The notes beneath the pieces are model-generated. The model had not been told where the DNA came from and made no database searches. It saw only the letters and a list, made by a program, of their open reading frames with translations. This document shows, piece after piece, positions 24,350 through 36,886 of a DNA stretch of 64,000 bases. The stretch is from Eucalyptus grandis (Eukaryota > Streptophyta > Magnoliopsida > Myrtales > Myrtaceae): assembly GCF_016545825.1 (NCBI RefSeq), contig NC_052618.1, forward strand, positions 16,567,561 to 16,631,560, given 5' to 3'. A program made the position numbers and the translations under genes. Position 1 is the first letter of the stretch; each line of letters begins with the position of its first letter.

Positions 24350-24825
24350 GCGTATGTCTACACCTTCAATATCGTACAGATGATAGTTCAGACATACCTA
24401 ATGTCTAATTTGAGTTCACGTATCTACTCATTCATAAAATTTATCAGAACTTACATCTGGCATCATAGACAGATAAAGTAAAATATGTGGGTTATTTTAC
24501 TTTCGGACATAGTAAATATTATGTCCTCATCTTAACACCCAGTTAAGGCGACAAATATATATTTTAAGTTTGAGCTCTCGATTATCACCTAGATAATAAG
24601 TTTAAAAACAATCTTATTTCTATTTATCACACAGTAAATAAAGGCGATTACTTGTATGAGTGGGCTAATCTTTTATTTGTCCGACATACTTTCTCAACTT
24701 AAAGTAATGCATTGAGCGTTAAGATACATAAAGATCAAACAAAGGTTCATAGGTATTAATGATGAAAACACAAATTCATCAAATGTGAACACTTAAGGGA
24801 AATTACAATATTCAGTACATTAGCC
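24350..24825. other. Copia 3' non-coding region, part 2
   Basis: AT-rich, between the solo LTR and the end of pol. No gene seen. Confidence 0.5.
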
Positions 24826-26720
24826 TCTACGCACTCCTAGAGATTTCACATGGCCACAAAATACATCTCTAGGTATTGGCTTACCATTCTATGCGTAGAT
24901 ATGTACTGTAAGTTCACATCCTTTCATGCAACCATATATTTGACAAAGTTATACTTTGTATCTATATGTTTGGTCTTGCCATAATATTTTGGATCTTTGG
25001 TGTACGCTTTTGCTGCTTGGCTATTACAGTTAACCAATAATGAATCTGCAGCACTTCCAATAACACCTAAATGATCCAAAAATCTCTTAAGCCAAACTCC
25101 TTCTTGTACCGCTGCTGATAATGCCACGAACTTAGCTTCCATCGTGGACAAGGCTATACACGTTTGCTTCTTACTGCTCCAATATATGGCGCCATTATTT
25201 AGTAAGAAAACAAATCCAGAGGTAGATTTCATTTCATCTAAATCTCCTCCTCAATCAACATCTAAATAGCCTTCGAGTCGTAGATCATTTTCTTGATAAC
25301 TCAGTGTATAATCAGCAGTTCCCTTTAGATACCCCAGTATTATTTTAACGGCCTTCCAATGTGCTTGATCTGGATTGAATTGGTATCTACTCACCATTCC
25401 AACTGCAAAACATATGTCAGGTCTTGTATACATCATAGCATACATTAAGCTCCCAACAACACTAGCATAAGGAACATGTTTCATTTGTTCATTCTCTCGT
25501 GGGGTCCTTAGACACAGTCTATGGCTCAATCCTTCACCTATTACAATAGGAGTGTCTATGGGTTTACAAATTGCATACGAAATTGTTCAAGAACCTTATT
25601 TATATATGTTTCTTGCGAAAGAGAGAACGATCTCTTCAAACGATCTCTTGAAATCTTAACTCCAAGAATGTATGCAGCCTCACCCATATCCTTCATCTCA
25701 AAGTTGGAAGACAACCAACTCTTGACAGTATTAACAAACTCCATATTGCTTCCGGCAATTAGTATATCATCAACATATAATGATATGATTACAAATTGAT
25801 CATTGGATCTTTTGATATATACACAATGATCCTCATCAATCATTGTAAAATCATATGACTTTATGGCATTATGAAAACGTATATACCATTATCTTGACGA
25901 CTGCTTAAAGCTATATATCGACCTCAAAAGTCGACATACATTTTCTTCTTGGCCTTTCACTATAAAACCAGCAAGGTGTTCAATATATATTTCTTCCTCT
26001 AATTCTCCATTGAGGAAAGTAGTATTTACATCAATTTGATGTAACTCAAGATCATACTAGCCACTATTGCCAGAATAATGTGAATCAAAGTAAATCTCAC
26101 TACGGGAGAAAATGTTTCTTCATAATTAATTCATTCCTGTTGATTATACCCCTTCGCCACAAGACGAGCCTTATGCCTTTCTATTGAGCCATCAACTTTT
26201 CGCTTTATTTTGAGAACCCACTTATTCCCAATAGTTTTGCGTCCTTTTGGAAGATCAACCAGTTTCCAAACTTGGTTTGACTTCATTGACTCAATCTCCT
26301 ATTCCATTGCATGAATCCATTTTTCCTTACTATGGCAATTTAGAGCCTCATTAATATTTTTTGGCTCATCCTCATTTTGCGGAGCAATCATAAAAATTTC
26401 CACTTCAATGTCAAAACGTCGACGAGGAATACTTTGGCGACTTGTTCGCTGTATGGGAGATTATATACTTTGCACATCATTCCCTATTATGCTCCCACTA
26501 GGATTAGATAATGATGATGTCGTCTCATCATGTGGTTGTAATTGAGAATGAGTTGAATTCAATTCATCATTTCTCATATTACTCCCACTTGGATGAACTC
26601 CACTAATATCGTTATCTTGATCCAAGGTTTCAAATATGGAGTAATCTTCCCCTATTTCGCCCTTCTTAGGAAATTCATCCTCTAAGAATGTAACATCTCG
26701 TGATTCAAATTCAGTTATAC
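24826..26720 (-). pseudogene. Copia pol: reverse transcriptase and RNase H, broken
   Basis: Read on the minus strand. The RT part contains YVDDILIAGS (25556-25843). After a one-base frame change near 25550 it continues with YASVVGSLMYAMMYTRPDIC. The RNase H part (24924-25232) has STSGFVFLLNNGAIYWSSKK, ALSTMEAKFVALS and KTKHIDTKYNFVKY. An in-frame stop replaces the usual Trp between the two (near 25250). Another follows KYMVA, after which residual similarity goes on to about 24830. The N-terminal half of RT (25850-26700) has several stops. It would copy the element RNA into DNA if intact; it is inactive as written. Confidence 0.88.
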
Positions 26721-26730
26721 TCCCACTTTT

Positions 26731-28101
26731 CTACTCACCTATGAACACATACCCTTTCGAGTGTTCGGAGTATCTTATGAAAATATCATTCTTTCCTCTA
26801 GGACTCAATTTCCCAAACTTGTGAGAGGACTCATGAGTATAGGCAGCACAACCCCATGACTTAAAAAAACTTAAGTCCGATTTTCTACCTGTCCATAACT
26901 CATATGGAGTAGAAGTAACTGATTTGGAAGGCACCCGGTTAAGTATATAGGCAACAGTTAACAACACATCACTCCAAAAAATGATAGGTAAGTTAGCATG
27001 CGCTATCATGGACCTAACCATTTCCAGTAGGGTTATGTTTCTTCTTTCGTCAACACCATCTTGTTGAGGAGTATATGGAATAGACAACTGTCTTTCTATT
27101 CATTTTTCATCACATAATTTTCTAAACTCATCAGATAAATATTCTCGACCTCGATCGGATCTTAATACTTTTATTTTCTTGTATAATTGATTTTCTATCA
27201 AGTTCACAAACCTTTTGAAACAACTTAATGCTTCAAATTTATGAGAAATCAAATAGACATATCCGAATCGAGTATAATCATCTATAAAAGTGATGAAATA
27301 AACAGCCCCATGCCTTCCTTTCACATTCATTGAACCACAGATATCAGAATGGATTAAATGCAGAGGAAATTCAGCTCTTTTACCTTTTCCAAATGGTTTC
27401 ATTGTCGTTTTCTCTACTATGCAATGCTCACATATGGGCAAATTGACATTTTCAATGTTGCCCAACAAGCCCTCTTTGGCTAGTCTATTCATACGTTGTT
27501 GGCTAATATGACCAAGTCTAGCATGCCACACATTCACATCATTATCATACGAATTAGGAGACGTGAGAAGGGAATAACAAACATTTGCATTAACATAGTC
27601 AATATCTAATACAATGAAACCATCCAGAAAATAACCACAACCATAATAGTTTGTATCCAAATACAAATCTATACCTCTATTATGGAAGTTCATATTAAAA
27701 CCAAGCTTGACTGACACCAAAACAGACACTAAATTTCGACGAATCCCCAGAGCATATGAAACATCATGTAGGAACAAGGTGCGTCTACTACGTATGTTCA
27801 ATTGGCAAGTGTCAATCCTTTTAACTTCAGCTCTGGAGTTATTTCTCACATATATCCACTAAGTTTTAGTTGGTATTCGTCGGAATTCCACGAAGGACTC
27901 TCTATCCTTCGCTACATGGTCTGTCGCTCCTGAATCTATAGTCCACAAAGGATTGGATTCAGCCAATAATACAGAACTTAACACATAAGCAAAGTTCTCA
28001 AATGTATAAGAGATGTTTACCTTTTTCGGCTCACAACAGTTGCGAGCATAGTGACCTTTCTTGTCACAATTGTAACACCTCACCCTTGACATTTTCTTCA
28101 C
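26731..28101 (-). pseudogene. Copia nucleocapsid knuckle, protease and integrase, one in-frame stop
   Basis: On the minus strand the order is: zinc knuckle CYNCDKKGHYARNC (CX2CX4HX4C, about 28077-28036); protease active site DSGATDHV (about 27935); integrase HARLGH...CEHC zinc site; then catalytic HSDICG, SDRGREY and the glutamate in DERRN near the start of the 26731-27087 segment. The integrase is split by one in-frame stop between CDEK and the segment ending in SIPYTPQQ, with no frame change (27087-27100). A second break separates knuckle/protease from integrase near 27855. The gag-to-integrase order before RT identifies Copia. Confidence 0.88.
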
Positions 28102-28173
28102 TTGAGGACGTTTTCCTCTTTTGTGTTGGTTAACTCTTGATTTTTTACAATAAGGACTTGATCATTTGCATTC

Positions 28174-29319
28174 TCACATATTGAACGAATCAATACGCTT
28201 GTGCTTACAGCTCAAAACCCTTTCTAAGCTAGAACCAGCATTGTAAATATCTATTTTCGACTCAAATGCCGTTAGGCAGTCCTCTACTAGCTCAAGGTGG
28301 CGCACAACATCCTCAAGATCTTCCATAACATGGTCAAGAGCTTCTAATGTTTTTTGTTTTTCCAGCACATATTGAATCTTCATATTCAATATTTCACAAT
28401 TGTTGCCGTTCTTATCAGTAATTACGTTCTTAGTTGCTAAAACCATCGATCTGAACACATCATACATATATGCACGAATAATTAATGCCTATCATTTATG
28501 CATCCACTTTGCATAGACCCATCATATCAATAAACAATTTCAAGTAAGGTTTCAGAATCAAAATGTCACTATGTTTCCAATCAGCCTCCAAAATCCTAAC
28601 TTAAAACTATTATTAATATAATTGTCTTATGCAAAATAAATTCTATGAAGTTACAAAAACTTCTATGAACTACCCACAGCAGTCAACAATAATAGAAAGC
28701 AAATAATATTTGACATTCAATAGAATAATAATGCTTTCACATAATACTATCCACTACACTAAGTAATATATACAGAGGAGAATATCAACATAGAAAGAGA
28801 TATTTACACCAAAAACATCTCAAACTAATCTTGGAAATAAATAGGGAAAGTCCATGCTAATCTATCAGTCAAAATATCTAAGAAATCTGAAGGCACATTT
28901 GCCAACCATGGAAAAACTTTTGGAGAGCTTTCATGTCGCCTTCAAGGCGCATTTACTCTGCGCCATGTGGCACTCAATCTAAGGGTTGAAGTTTTGGTTA
29001 ACTCAATCCTATAGTACTTTCTTACAAAAGCTTCTACTAGCCTCCTATAACCCAAGACCACGTTGACCTCTTATAGGCGATCTAACACTACTTGCCATTC
29101 AAGTAGAAGAGTGTTCATCAAGGCCGGCACCTTCTCAAAACCTGGCATAAGATAACCATTCCAGATGATTTCCGGTATCATCTGATTGACCCTGACCACA
29201 TGTGATACTAAATCACCGTGATACCACCGATAATTAGCTAACTCTGTCATCAGCCTTTTAAGTCTTGCTCTTCCTTCGTCCGTTCTCGGGAATGCAGGTA
29301 TCCGTGCATAATGCATCAT
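28174..29319 (-). pseudogene. Copia gag remnant
   Basis: ORF pieces at 29071-29319 and 28174-28467 on the minus strand lie between the primer binding site and the zinc knuckle, where gag belongs. The second has coiled-coil-like leucine and acidic spacing (LEALDHVMEDLEDVVRHLEL). The span between them has stops. The assignment rests mostly on position. Confidence 0.55.
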
Positions 29320-29996
29320 AGTTCCTGCAATAAATGCAAAACTAAGAATGAATCACTTATAATCCATAATATACATAAGGGAAAATACATAATTTTTCAT
29401 AATTCATACAACAAATGCATAATAAACAATGGATTACTTATAACCCACATAGTCATAATTGAAAAAGAAACAGATTCTTTTTCCCTTTTTTTTGGGGTCA
29501 ACGGTCAAAGGTCAACGGGTCAACGGTCGGAGTCAACAGGCAGCCGTCGAGCCGGTCGGACCGGACGGGTCAGGCCGATCGGGCAAACCAACCGGCATGT
29601 GCCGTGCGCGTACGCGGGCTGACGTCACGCAAACGTCAGCTGGCTTGTGTGCAGCACGCGCCAGGCTTCCGCGCATGCATCACACGCGCCTTCGGTTGAA
29701 ACGCACGCGCCTGCGGGGGACCAAATCGATGCGTGCAACGCTCGTTCCGGCCGCGCATGGCGGCATGTCCGGCTGCCCTCAGCAGCGATCCACCACTCGT
29801 TTTTCTCGTCTCGACGAGGGCTTCGATCCTACGCTTTTAGAAAAAAATTTCGACTTACAGAAAATCGAAAAAACGGATGAACAGTGCTCGGGTGTCGAGA
29901 TTTTTCCACCTCGATCGTTGTCGGCCGATTTTTCACGAAAATTCAATCAAAAATCATTCATAAACATGAAAGGGGTCGGGAAAACATGAACTAGTA

Positions 29997-30007
29997 CTCT
30001 GATACCA
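29997..30007 (-). other. Primer binding site, initiator Met-tRNA
   Basis: The minus strand reads TGGTATCAGAG one base inside the 5' LTR. This is the standard plant Copia PBS complementary to the 3' end of initiator tRNA-Met. Confidence 0.92.
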
Positions 30008-30008
30008 A

Positions 30009-30487
30009 TGTTGGGAATATCGGATTCCCAAAAACCAGATTTGACACTAAATCGAACCCCTAAAACGAATGCGGAAGACGAGCCCAAGAATAACATGTAT
30101 CACCGATCGAAAGTTACACTACATAATCGAGCGTACCTTATTGTCCACAGATTAAACACCGACGTTGAAAGTCGAGGAAGAATCTGATCCCGGTCTACCA
30201 AGGAGTCTATTGTTGGTTCAAAGGGGAGAGAAACTTACGTTAGTTTTGGGAGAGTGGAAAAAAAAAGCGTGCGTACGTCCAAAAGGTGCGTTTTCTTTTT
30301 CTTTTCTCCCCTTAAATACGTCTTCTCCAAAAGACGTGTCCCTTCAGCAAAAGACATCCTCCCAAAAGTTACAACTCTTCAACGTATCCCTCCATCCATG
30401 GGCCCTAATTTTGTGGGCCAGTCTTTTAAGCCCAACATGGGCAGACGGACCAACTTAGGCCCATCACATTAATAATTAAAACCATCA
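30009..30487 (-). repeat. Copia 5' LTR (479 bp)
   Basis: TG..CA ends on the plus strand (TGTTGGGAAT to ACCATCA), PBS on its inner side, target duplication CTCTC on its outer side. About 380 bases pair with the LTR at 20451. Confidence 0.92.
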
Positions 30488-30492
30488 CTCTC

Positions 30493-32202
30493 CATACATG
30501 GTTTGCAGAATGTTGATACTTACCAAGATGCCGAGATAGTCAATTTGCGAGAAAAGAGGTACTTGAAAAAGTTAGTACTGCGATGGAGTTCTTATAACAA
30601 TATTATGCAGCAAAATTGCTTAAATGTATTGGACAAGCTGCAACCTCACTAGAACTTGAGAGAGCTTATCATTACATACTATAGTGGTAGGTCATTTTTC
30701 GATTGGCTGGGACACAGTTCATTCTCTAATATGTCAGTCGTGCGTCTTGAATCTTGCAAGCACTGTGTGTCATTGCCTCCTCTAGGACAGCTACCATTTC
30801 TGGAGAAGTTGACAATCGAAGGATTTGATGGAGTTACAAGTGTGGGTACTGAATTCAATGGTAGTAACTGTATACCTTTTCAGTCACTTAAGTACTTGGA
30901 GTTTGTTAACATGCGCAGGTAAAAAGAGTGGGCTTCTTTTGCAATAGAGACAGGAGGTCTTGCCTTTGCACATCTGCAGGAGCTTTGTATTAGAAATTGC
31001 CCCAAGTTGAGTGGAGGTTTACCCAGCCATCTCCCTTCTCTAACAGCCTTGTCCATTGAAAAGTGCCCACAGCTAACGTCTTCTCTACCATTTGCACCAC
31101 TTCTCCGTGAGATCAAATTGGATGATTGTGGAAACTTTTCTGGAGTTGAGCCTCTCCTAAATGGCATTGAGTTACGAGATATGAAAATCAAGAATTTTTC
31201 CGCCCTTCCCTTGAGGTTTCTTCCTCCTACCATGACAAGACTCAATCTTGAAGACGGTCCTGAAATAGAGTTGCCAATACACAGATGCCATGAATGTCTC
31301 CAATATCTAAACTTGGAGCGGATCTGCGATACAATTATATCATTTCCTCTGGAAAATTTCCCCTCGCTTAAGAAAATTCGATTAGTGGAGATTCAAAGAT
31401 TGGAACATCTTTCAAATTCTGACAGTTCACCACTTCATCTCCATTCGATGGACATTAGATATTGCCTTGAATTTAGATCTTTCCCCGCGAGAGGATTGGC
31501 TGCCCCATGCCTCACTTCATTAGAGTTGAATGACTGCCGTCATTTAAACTATCTGCCAGAAAACATGCAGGCTCTCCTTCCTTTGCTTCGGTCATTGACA
31601 ATATCCTCATGTCCACAACTCGAGTCATTTCCCGAGCGGGGTTTACCCTCCAAGTTGGTCACGCTTTCACTCTCTAATTGTGACAAGCTTATCACTAGCT
31701 GCAAGGATTGGGGTCTTCAATCACTATGCTCTCTTAAAACTTTTGATATTGGGCGAGAGAAAAATATCGAGTCATTTCCCGAGATAGGGCTTCTGCCAAC
31801 CTCTCTTACCTCTCTGAATATATCTCGCTTTGAGAATCTAACGTTCCTAAACTCTAAAGGGCTTCATAGCCTGAGCTCCCTTGAAAACCTGTCCATTATC
31901 AAATGTCCTAAGCTCCATTCCTTCCCAAAAGAGGGACAAATCCTGCCTGCTTCTCTTACCACTCTGTCGATTTATGATATGGGTCTAAAATCACTGGATA
32001 ACTTAGGGCTCCACCACCTCACTTGTCTCAAAGAATTTCGCGTAAATAGCTGCGGAGGTCTTCGATCCATGCCAGCGGAGGGCTTGTCATCCTCCCTTTC
32101 CAATCTATTTATCTCTGGGTGCCCTTTGCTAGAGAAAAGATGCTAGCGAAAGAAAGGGAAAGATTGGCCCCTAGTTTCGCACATTCGCTGCATCGTGATT
32201 GA
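30493..32202 (+). pseudogene. CC-NB-LRR resistance gene copy B, 3' part (LRR), with nonsense changes
   Basis: Continues the LRR of 19728-20445 after the Copia element. Frames here are well kept: a 379-codon stretch (31007-32146) is open and shows repeats such as LHSMDIRYCLEFRSFP, LTSLELNDCRHLNYLPENM and LRSLTISSCPQLESFPERG. Differences from copy A are mainly substitutions, including stops at 30650 (Trp to TAG), 30920 (Trp to TAA) and 32144 (Gln to TAG, 19 codons before the copy A stop). Copy A instead has many indels in the same region, so the two copies decayed in different ways. Confidence 0.9.
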
Positions 32203-35200
32203 AGGTGTGCTCGTCACATGATCGTATATCTTGCTTTACAATCCCTCCTTTTACCAAGATCTCACTCAGGTATCTCCCTTGGCCCTACACTAAGTATGCC
32301 ATTTATTTATTCAGGACATACTTCAGTCGCTCTGTGGTTAGGCACTAACATCTGGCTGTTTTTGCCGCATGCTACTCTAATAACGCTCCACAATGGAGAT
32401 TATTTGTAGTTTCACCGGCTTTCCATTGTTGTTCCTACGATTGGGCTGCATAATTTGTTTATCGGTTGCCGAGTTATTTAGCTGGAGAGTCTGCTTTTCC
32501 CCTTTTTCCATTCTATCTATAAATCACACTGTCATACTTCAGCTAAGCATCCGTCACGTTCTTCATACCCTCATCTGGAAATGATTATTTTATTGCTACT
32601 TTATGCCGCCATCAGATTATTTCAGTTTTAAGATCTCACTATTGTCAACACCTACAAATGCCAACTTATGGAATCGTTTGTGCATGAGCTAACAATAGTA
32701 AATAGAGCAAAGAGATTCATGGCCATCTAAAGAAGGCCTAGCCTTGATTAGGCAATCCAGATAAAATTATTTTTTCTCGAACTCAAGCACGTCCTCTAGT
32801 TAAAAGGAGAGTAAATTTGCTCTTATCAACAGATGCTTTCTGTTGCGTAAAGCTATATAATATTGCGAGGGAGACGTAAATTCTTAAGACCAGGCATGAA
32901 TCATGATTGACCTGTATTACGCTTGCTAGAATAGTGTGGTATCATGGGTGGAATGTATTTCTGTTTGCTTTGTATGTTTATTTGTCAATTTCAGCTTAAC
33001 ATCACTCTAAAGTCGTACAGTTTAACAATTTCTCTGTTTACATGTGGAATTCTGATCCATGGAATAGTTTCAGAGATGCGCGTGACCCAGCATTTTGTAG
33101 TGGCATATCCACTTTTGTCACTAATTATATCGTGACGTCAACTAAATCCATCGAACTGAAGGACTAAAAAAAGTATGTAAAAGTTAAGTTCTTATTTGTT
33201 GAAGTCGAAAGTTTGCATCTCAAAATGCAATTCGATCGACATATATGGACCTATTGTAATTTACCCTATTCTGAGAGAATATAGTTTCTTTTGAGGGAAC
33301 TCAAGCATTTTTATGTGCATGTACTGTTGAGGAGCTGGAAATGTATTGCTAGCTTGTAGCTCAATTAGAGTATCCTTTAGTTGTTAATACTTGTCTTTCA
33401 ATCATTGCAGGTGGAGTGCGTCTAGATGGGGCTAGACTAACTAATGTTCCTAAAATACATGATGCATCCACGATTAGCAATACAGGCACATGCCTTATTG
33501 AAATGCATGTATGAATTGTGTTAGAAAAAGTCTAACGATGTGTGATTAGTATGGTGTGGAATAGTTAATATATCTTAGTTGGCTATTACTTTAAGCTTTT
33601 GAGTAAAAGTGGCCTAACTGGATTCCTTGAAAGATTTGGACTTGGGCTCTCTCTTAGCTTCCGCTACGCCCTCCCATGCCAATCGTTGATTGGTGGCAAC
33701 CTGTCGGTGCAAAAGAATACTTGGATTAAGGGGAAGTATACTGAACATTGAGCTTACATGTAAGAGGGAGCTAAGAATTGATGTGGTGTGGACTTAATAT
33801 ATCTTAGTTGGTCCATGATTCATTGACTTAAGCTTTTGAGTATATGTTGAGTCCGCTATATTCGTTGACAGGATCAAACTTGGGTTCTCTCTTGGCAATC
33901 TCCGATGTGATGGCATTGGGTTTCTGCTAGGCACTACCAACATGCTGTGGTGGATGTCGGATGCTGCTTTGGATGGACCTATTCTTCCCCCACGATATCA
34001 AGATAGTTTCAGTAAGATGGTTGTGGTGAGAAAGTGATGCTCAGTCTTCACAAGATGAGTGGATTATGAGGATCCGAAGTAGCATAGGCAATGGGATGGT
34101 GGAAATCGGCAAGGAAAACAAATCCATTTTTCATGTAGTCAGCAAGCCAAGTGATCGACTCCTGGAAATGACAGAATCGAGGTCAACTAGGAGTATTGAA
34201 ATTTCATTGTCAGTTTGCAGCTTGTGAGAAATTGTTTACCAATGAGTGCGAGTGCAGGAGAGGCACTCCAATGGGATTGCAACGTTTAGTTAAACGCAGT
34301 GACATGCCATGGGGGAAGTACTTGCCTAATGGTTTGGTTGGATTGTTGTTTATGCAAGCTGATACTTGTTGCAGTGGAGAAACAAGAAACCATTCAAGGT
34401 AAAGCGGATCCAAAGCATGACCAGCAGTTGTACATCCCAGGCGTGTGATGTCGTAGCATTGGAAGCAAGGATCATATCTGAAACTGATGATGGGCATGAG
34501 ATGAGTGGGTTATGGAGAGATTGTTTGATACAGCTTTTCAATGGTAGCCGTGACAGTAAAACTAGATACTTCCACTTTCGCGAGGTAACATCTCATAGCT
34601 ATCATCTGGAACCAAGAAGCTGTCCCGTCTAGCTTTTAGTTATTGCTGTGTGTTACCAAATGATTGCAACTACAATTATACCAAATGGGCCCTGAGTTGA
34701 GCTTCATAGCCTATACAGGATCAGGAAGGGTTGGAAAATTGGTTGATTGATTCTTCTCTCTTTTGGTTGAGTGGTTCATCTCTTCTTCAAAAGCACCTCT
34801 AACTCTCTGGGAGGGACTTAAAGCGAAGAGCGGGTATAACTCCTCCATTCAAGCGTGTACTTGTTTTGCTATAGGAGGGTATGACATATAATGAATAAGT
34901 GAATTTGGGGTCATGTACAGTCCGACTTACTTGTCATGTTTGAGTTTGAAATCATCCAAAAGTGGCGGTGTATGTTTATATAAGGATGAGCATCCTGATT
35001 TGTATGAATCACATAGTCAAGAAAGATGAATCAAATAACCTTCATTTCCAATTTCAAAATCTGTAAAGATGTCATTTCTCGATATGGAGAATCAATACAG
35101 AAACCTTGAAATGATGTAGTGTATTATACTAATCAACACCAGCACAACTAGTAGTGGATGCTTATCTTAATGTAACTTTTTTGAAATGATGTAGTGTAAT

Positions 35201-36540
35201 ATATCAACTAAATAGCACTGACATACGACACGCGACATGACATAACACGGCCTTGACATGACATGCGACACGTCATTTCTAAAAAAATAAAGAATTTCGA
35301 TACGTTGGGATACATTGTATATCACATGTATATTTTTATATATATACGTAAATAATTATTTCAATCTAATTAATTTTACTCAAATTCATAAATAAACAAA
35401 TAATTAAAAAAAGTCTAGAATGAATTTACACTAAAAATATTAATCTACCATTTATTAATATCATTATTCGTTTCAATTTAACAAATTCGACTCCATTCCA
35501 ATAATCCATAAAATTTGGAGAAGGAAAACAGGCAATTCACATTATGGATTCACGTGTCATCAGATGTATCGGAAAGAAAGAGAAAAAAATTTGGGGTATG
35601 AATTTTGTATTATGAGAAGTGAGAGTAAAAAATAAGAGAATATTAATTTTTTCTTCTTTCCTCATTTATATTTTTATTATTTTTTCATATACATACATTT
35701 TGACTATTTATTTATTGAAAATTTTTAAAATTGATCTCGTGTATCGGAATCGAAAACTCGCATATTGGAATTACAACTTGAGTGTTGGAGAGTATCGATA
35801 AAGTTGACTAGGTGTTGAATTTTTCGACACATGTTAACTAAGTATCGAAGAGTGTCCGAAAGTGTCCAAGAGTGTCGGACATGTGCCAAAGTATTCGATA
35901 CGATATGAAAGCTCTCAAAGAGTATCGGTGCTTCATAGTATATCAACACCGGCACAACTAGCGATGGATGCTGATCCTGATTTAAATCCCACAAATTCGC
36001 AAGTGAGAAGGGGAGATGAAGCATCTAAGAAAGAGAAAAACTCTATCGCTCGCTAAATAACTTGGACATGTAGACCAACAAGAATTGTGATCTACCTATC
36101 ACTAGCGTTCATCCAACCAAAACACAGCAACTGGAAAGCGGATCGGGAAAAAGACCAACCGCAAGACAAGATACATGACACAAGTCATATCTCGCAACAT
36201 AATATCATCAGGGCAGTTAACAAGTGGCATCTCCTAGTCTTAATTCATCCAACTGAGGAACAACATAGCACGACCCCTGTCTTAAACTGAAATTTATCAA
36301 TTTCTAGCATCGCATTCCCGGGCATCAACTAGGCTAGACATGTGCATAAGAATGAAGTCGTGCATGATTGTGCAGCAAACAGAGCACAAGAAGAAAACCA
36401 CCTAACTGATCCAACCAAACCTCAAAAAAGAAATGGCTATGGGTACGTACAGTCGTGAGGCAAACTCCTATTGGATAGTTCCAAAACGACCACCTAGTTC
36501 AATACAGTTCTCCATAGTTTACCGTATCACTTGATCAAGC
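32203..36540. other. 3' flank of copy B, non-coding
   Basis: Matches 6153-9690 over its length, apart from a local tandem duplication near 35100-35200 and a transposon at 35208-35938. It ends at the junction with copy C. No gene recognised. Confidence 0.7.
35208..35938. mobile_element. Non-autonomous hAT-like DNA transposon (MITE)
   Basis: 731 bases flanked by an exact 8-base duplication TATATCAA (35200-35207 and 35939-35946), the hAT target-site length. The ends are imperfect inverted repeats: CTAAATAGCACTGACATAC at the left and CTATGAAGCACCGATACTC on the opposite strand at the right. There is no transposase ORF. The equivalent place in the copy A flank (about 9130) lacks it, so it came in after the duplication. 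Confidence 0.8.
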
Positions 36541-36886
36541 ATCGTTTATCTTGAGCGAATCCACCTTGTCTTAAAAGGGAAATGACTCCGCATTTCTTCA
36601 AAAGCCTTGCGTGCTCATATCGACATTTGCATCAACATTTCTAATGTCTCTGTTTCAAAAAATTACAGTTTTTTTTTTTTTTTTTTTAAAAACAGTCGAA
36701 ACCACATGGTCCATCACGTTGACCCATCGTTGGTCAACGTATATGCCAACCTGCAAGCGCTGTCCATGTCCACTTCCAAGAAGAAAGACTTCACAGATCG
36801 CTGCTTCTTCTTCTTCTTCCGTCGGCGATCGTCTTCACTTCCTCTCCAATCGGCTTCCGGCTTCCTCCTGCATCCTGAAAATCCCT

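Larger units (their letters stand above)
20446..30492 (-). mobile_element. Ty1/Copia LTR retrotransposon inserted in resistance gene copy B
   Basis: The element spans 20451-30487, with the 5-base target duplication CTCTC at 20446-20450 and 30488-30492. Removing it restores GTACA-CTCTC-CATACA, as in copy A. It lies on the minus strand. The 5' LTR is 30009-30487 and the 3' LTR starts at 20451. The primer binding site for initiator Met-tRNA is adjacent to the 5' LTR. Gag, protease, integrase, RT and RNase H follow in Copia order but contain stops and a frameshift, so it is defective. A solo LTR (21341-24349) is nested in its 3' non-coding region. Confidence 0.92.
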
